Assembly: GCA_023132075.1 (NCBI GenBank)
Contig: JAGLYT010000129.1
Coordinates: 1-5,108 of the forward strand
Reading direction: 5' to 3'
DNA from: a bacterium
Lineage (GTDB): Bacteria; CBDUZB01; JAGLHV01
Length of the DNA stretch: 5,108 nucleotides
A program made the position numbers and the translations under genes. Positions 4,935-5,108 of this stretch are shown here, in pieces (position 1 is the first letter of the stretch; each line of letters starts with the position of its first letter). The notes under the pieces are model-generated. The model saw only the letters and a program-made list of their open reading frames with translations, did no database searches and had not been told where the DNA came from.

Positions 4935-5108
4935 AAACCAATCTAAATCAATCAAACCAATAAAGCTGTCTTTTTCAAACTCCCAAAGTCCAACTTCCCA
5001 CCTTTTCCGCCTAAGTCTAAGTGTTCAATATTTAGGATTTAAAAGTTAGACGTTGGAGTTGAAAAGAGGTTGTTTAATAAAGGCAGAATATGTTTCTCTC
5101 TAGACGCA

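Noticed and set aside
1-5108. CRISPR arrays, tRNA or rRNA genes, insertion sequences
   Set aside because: No regularly spaced repeats, tRNA-like cloverleaf, rRNA motifs, transposase frame or terminal inverted repeats were seen.

Overview
The window is AT-rich bacterial DNA with compact, same-strand genes, purine-rich ribosome binding sites and sigma-70-type promoters. Its theme is type IV pilus minor pilins combined with cyclic-di-GMP signalling. No phylogenetic marker is present, so the organism cannot be named. The gene set (PilV/PilW/PilX-like minor pilins, a HAMP-only membrane protein, a GEMM-I riboswitch, a PilZ protein) would fit an uncultured Gram-negative-type lineage such as Omnitrophota or its neighbours, or a deltaproteobacterial-type lineage; that placement is a guess.

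Layout. (1) Bases 1-812 hold the 3' end of a gene that starts upstream of the window; its C-terminus resembles the end of a PilW-type pilin. (2) After a 176-base gap with a strong promoter (TTGACA-17-TATATT, 891-919) comes a tight three-gene operon: a PilV/GspI-like prepilin (989-1492), a PilW-like prepilin (1511-2173) and a two-TM HAMP protein (2198-2764). (3) Bases 2765-3109 are a long regulatory leader with a promoter (2836-2864), a clear class I c-di-GMP (GEMM-I) riboswitch (about 2902-2999) and an intrinsic terminator (3015-3055). It controls a PilX-like minor pilin with a beta-rich passenger (3110-4222). (4) A strong terminator ends that gene (4247-4297). A further promoter (4405-4433) drives a PilZ-domain protein with an added C-terminal cysteine cluster (4479-4934). 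(5) Bases 4935-5108 show no gene.

Working model (inference). The minor pilins prime or cap a type IV pilus or pseudopilus. The PilX-like subunit is transcribed separately from its partners under c-di-GMP control, and the adjacent PilZ protein would read the same second messenger after translation. The most unusual sequence features are an 8-nt perfect complementarity between the aptamer and the terminator loop, and a second, AT-drifted copy of the riboswitch's expression platform immediately after the pilX-like gene. That second copy now appears to serve as the gene's terminator.
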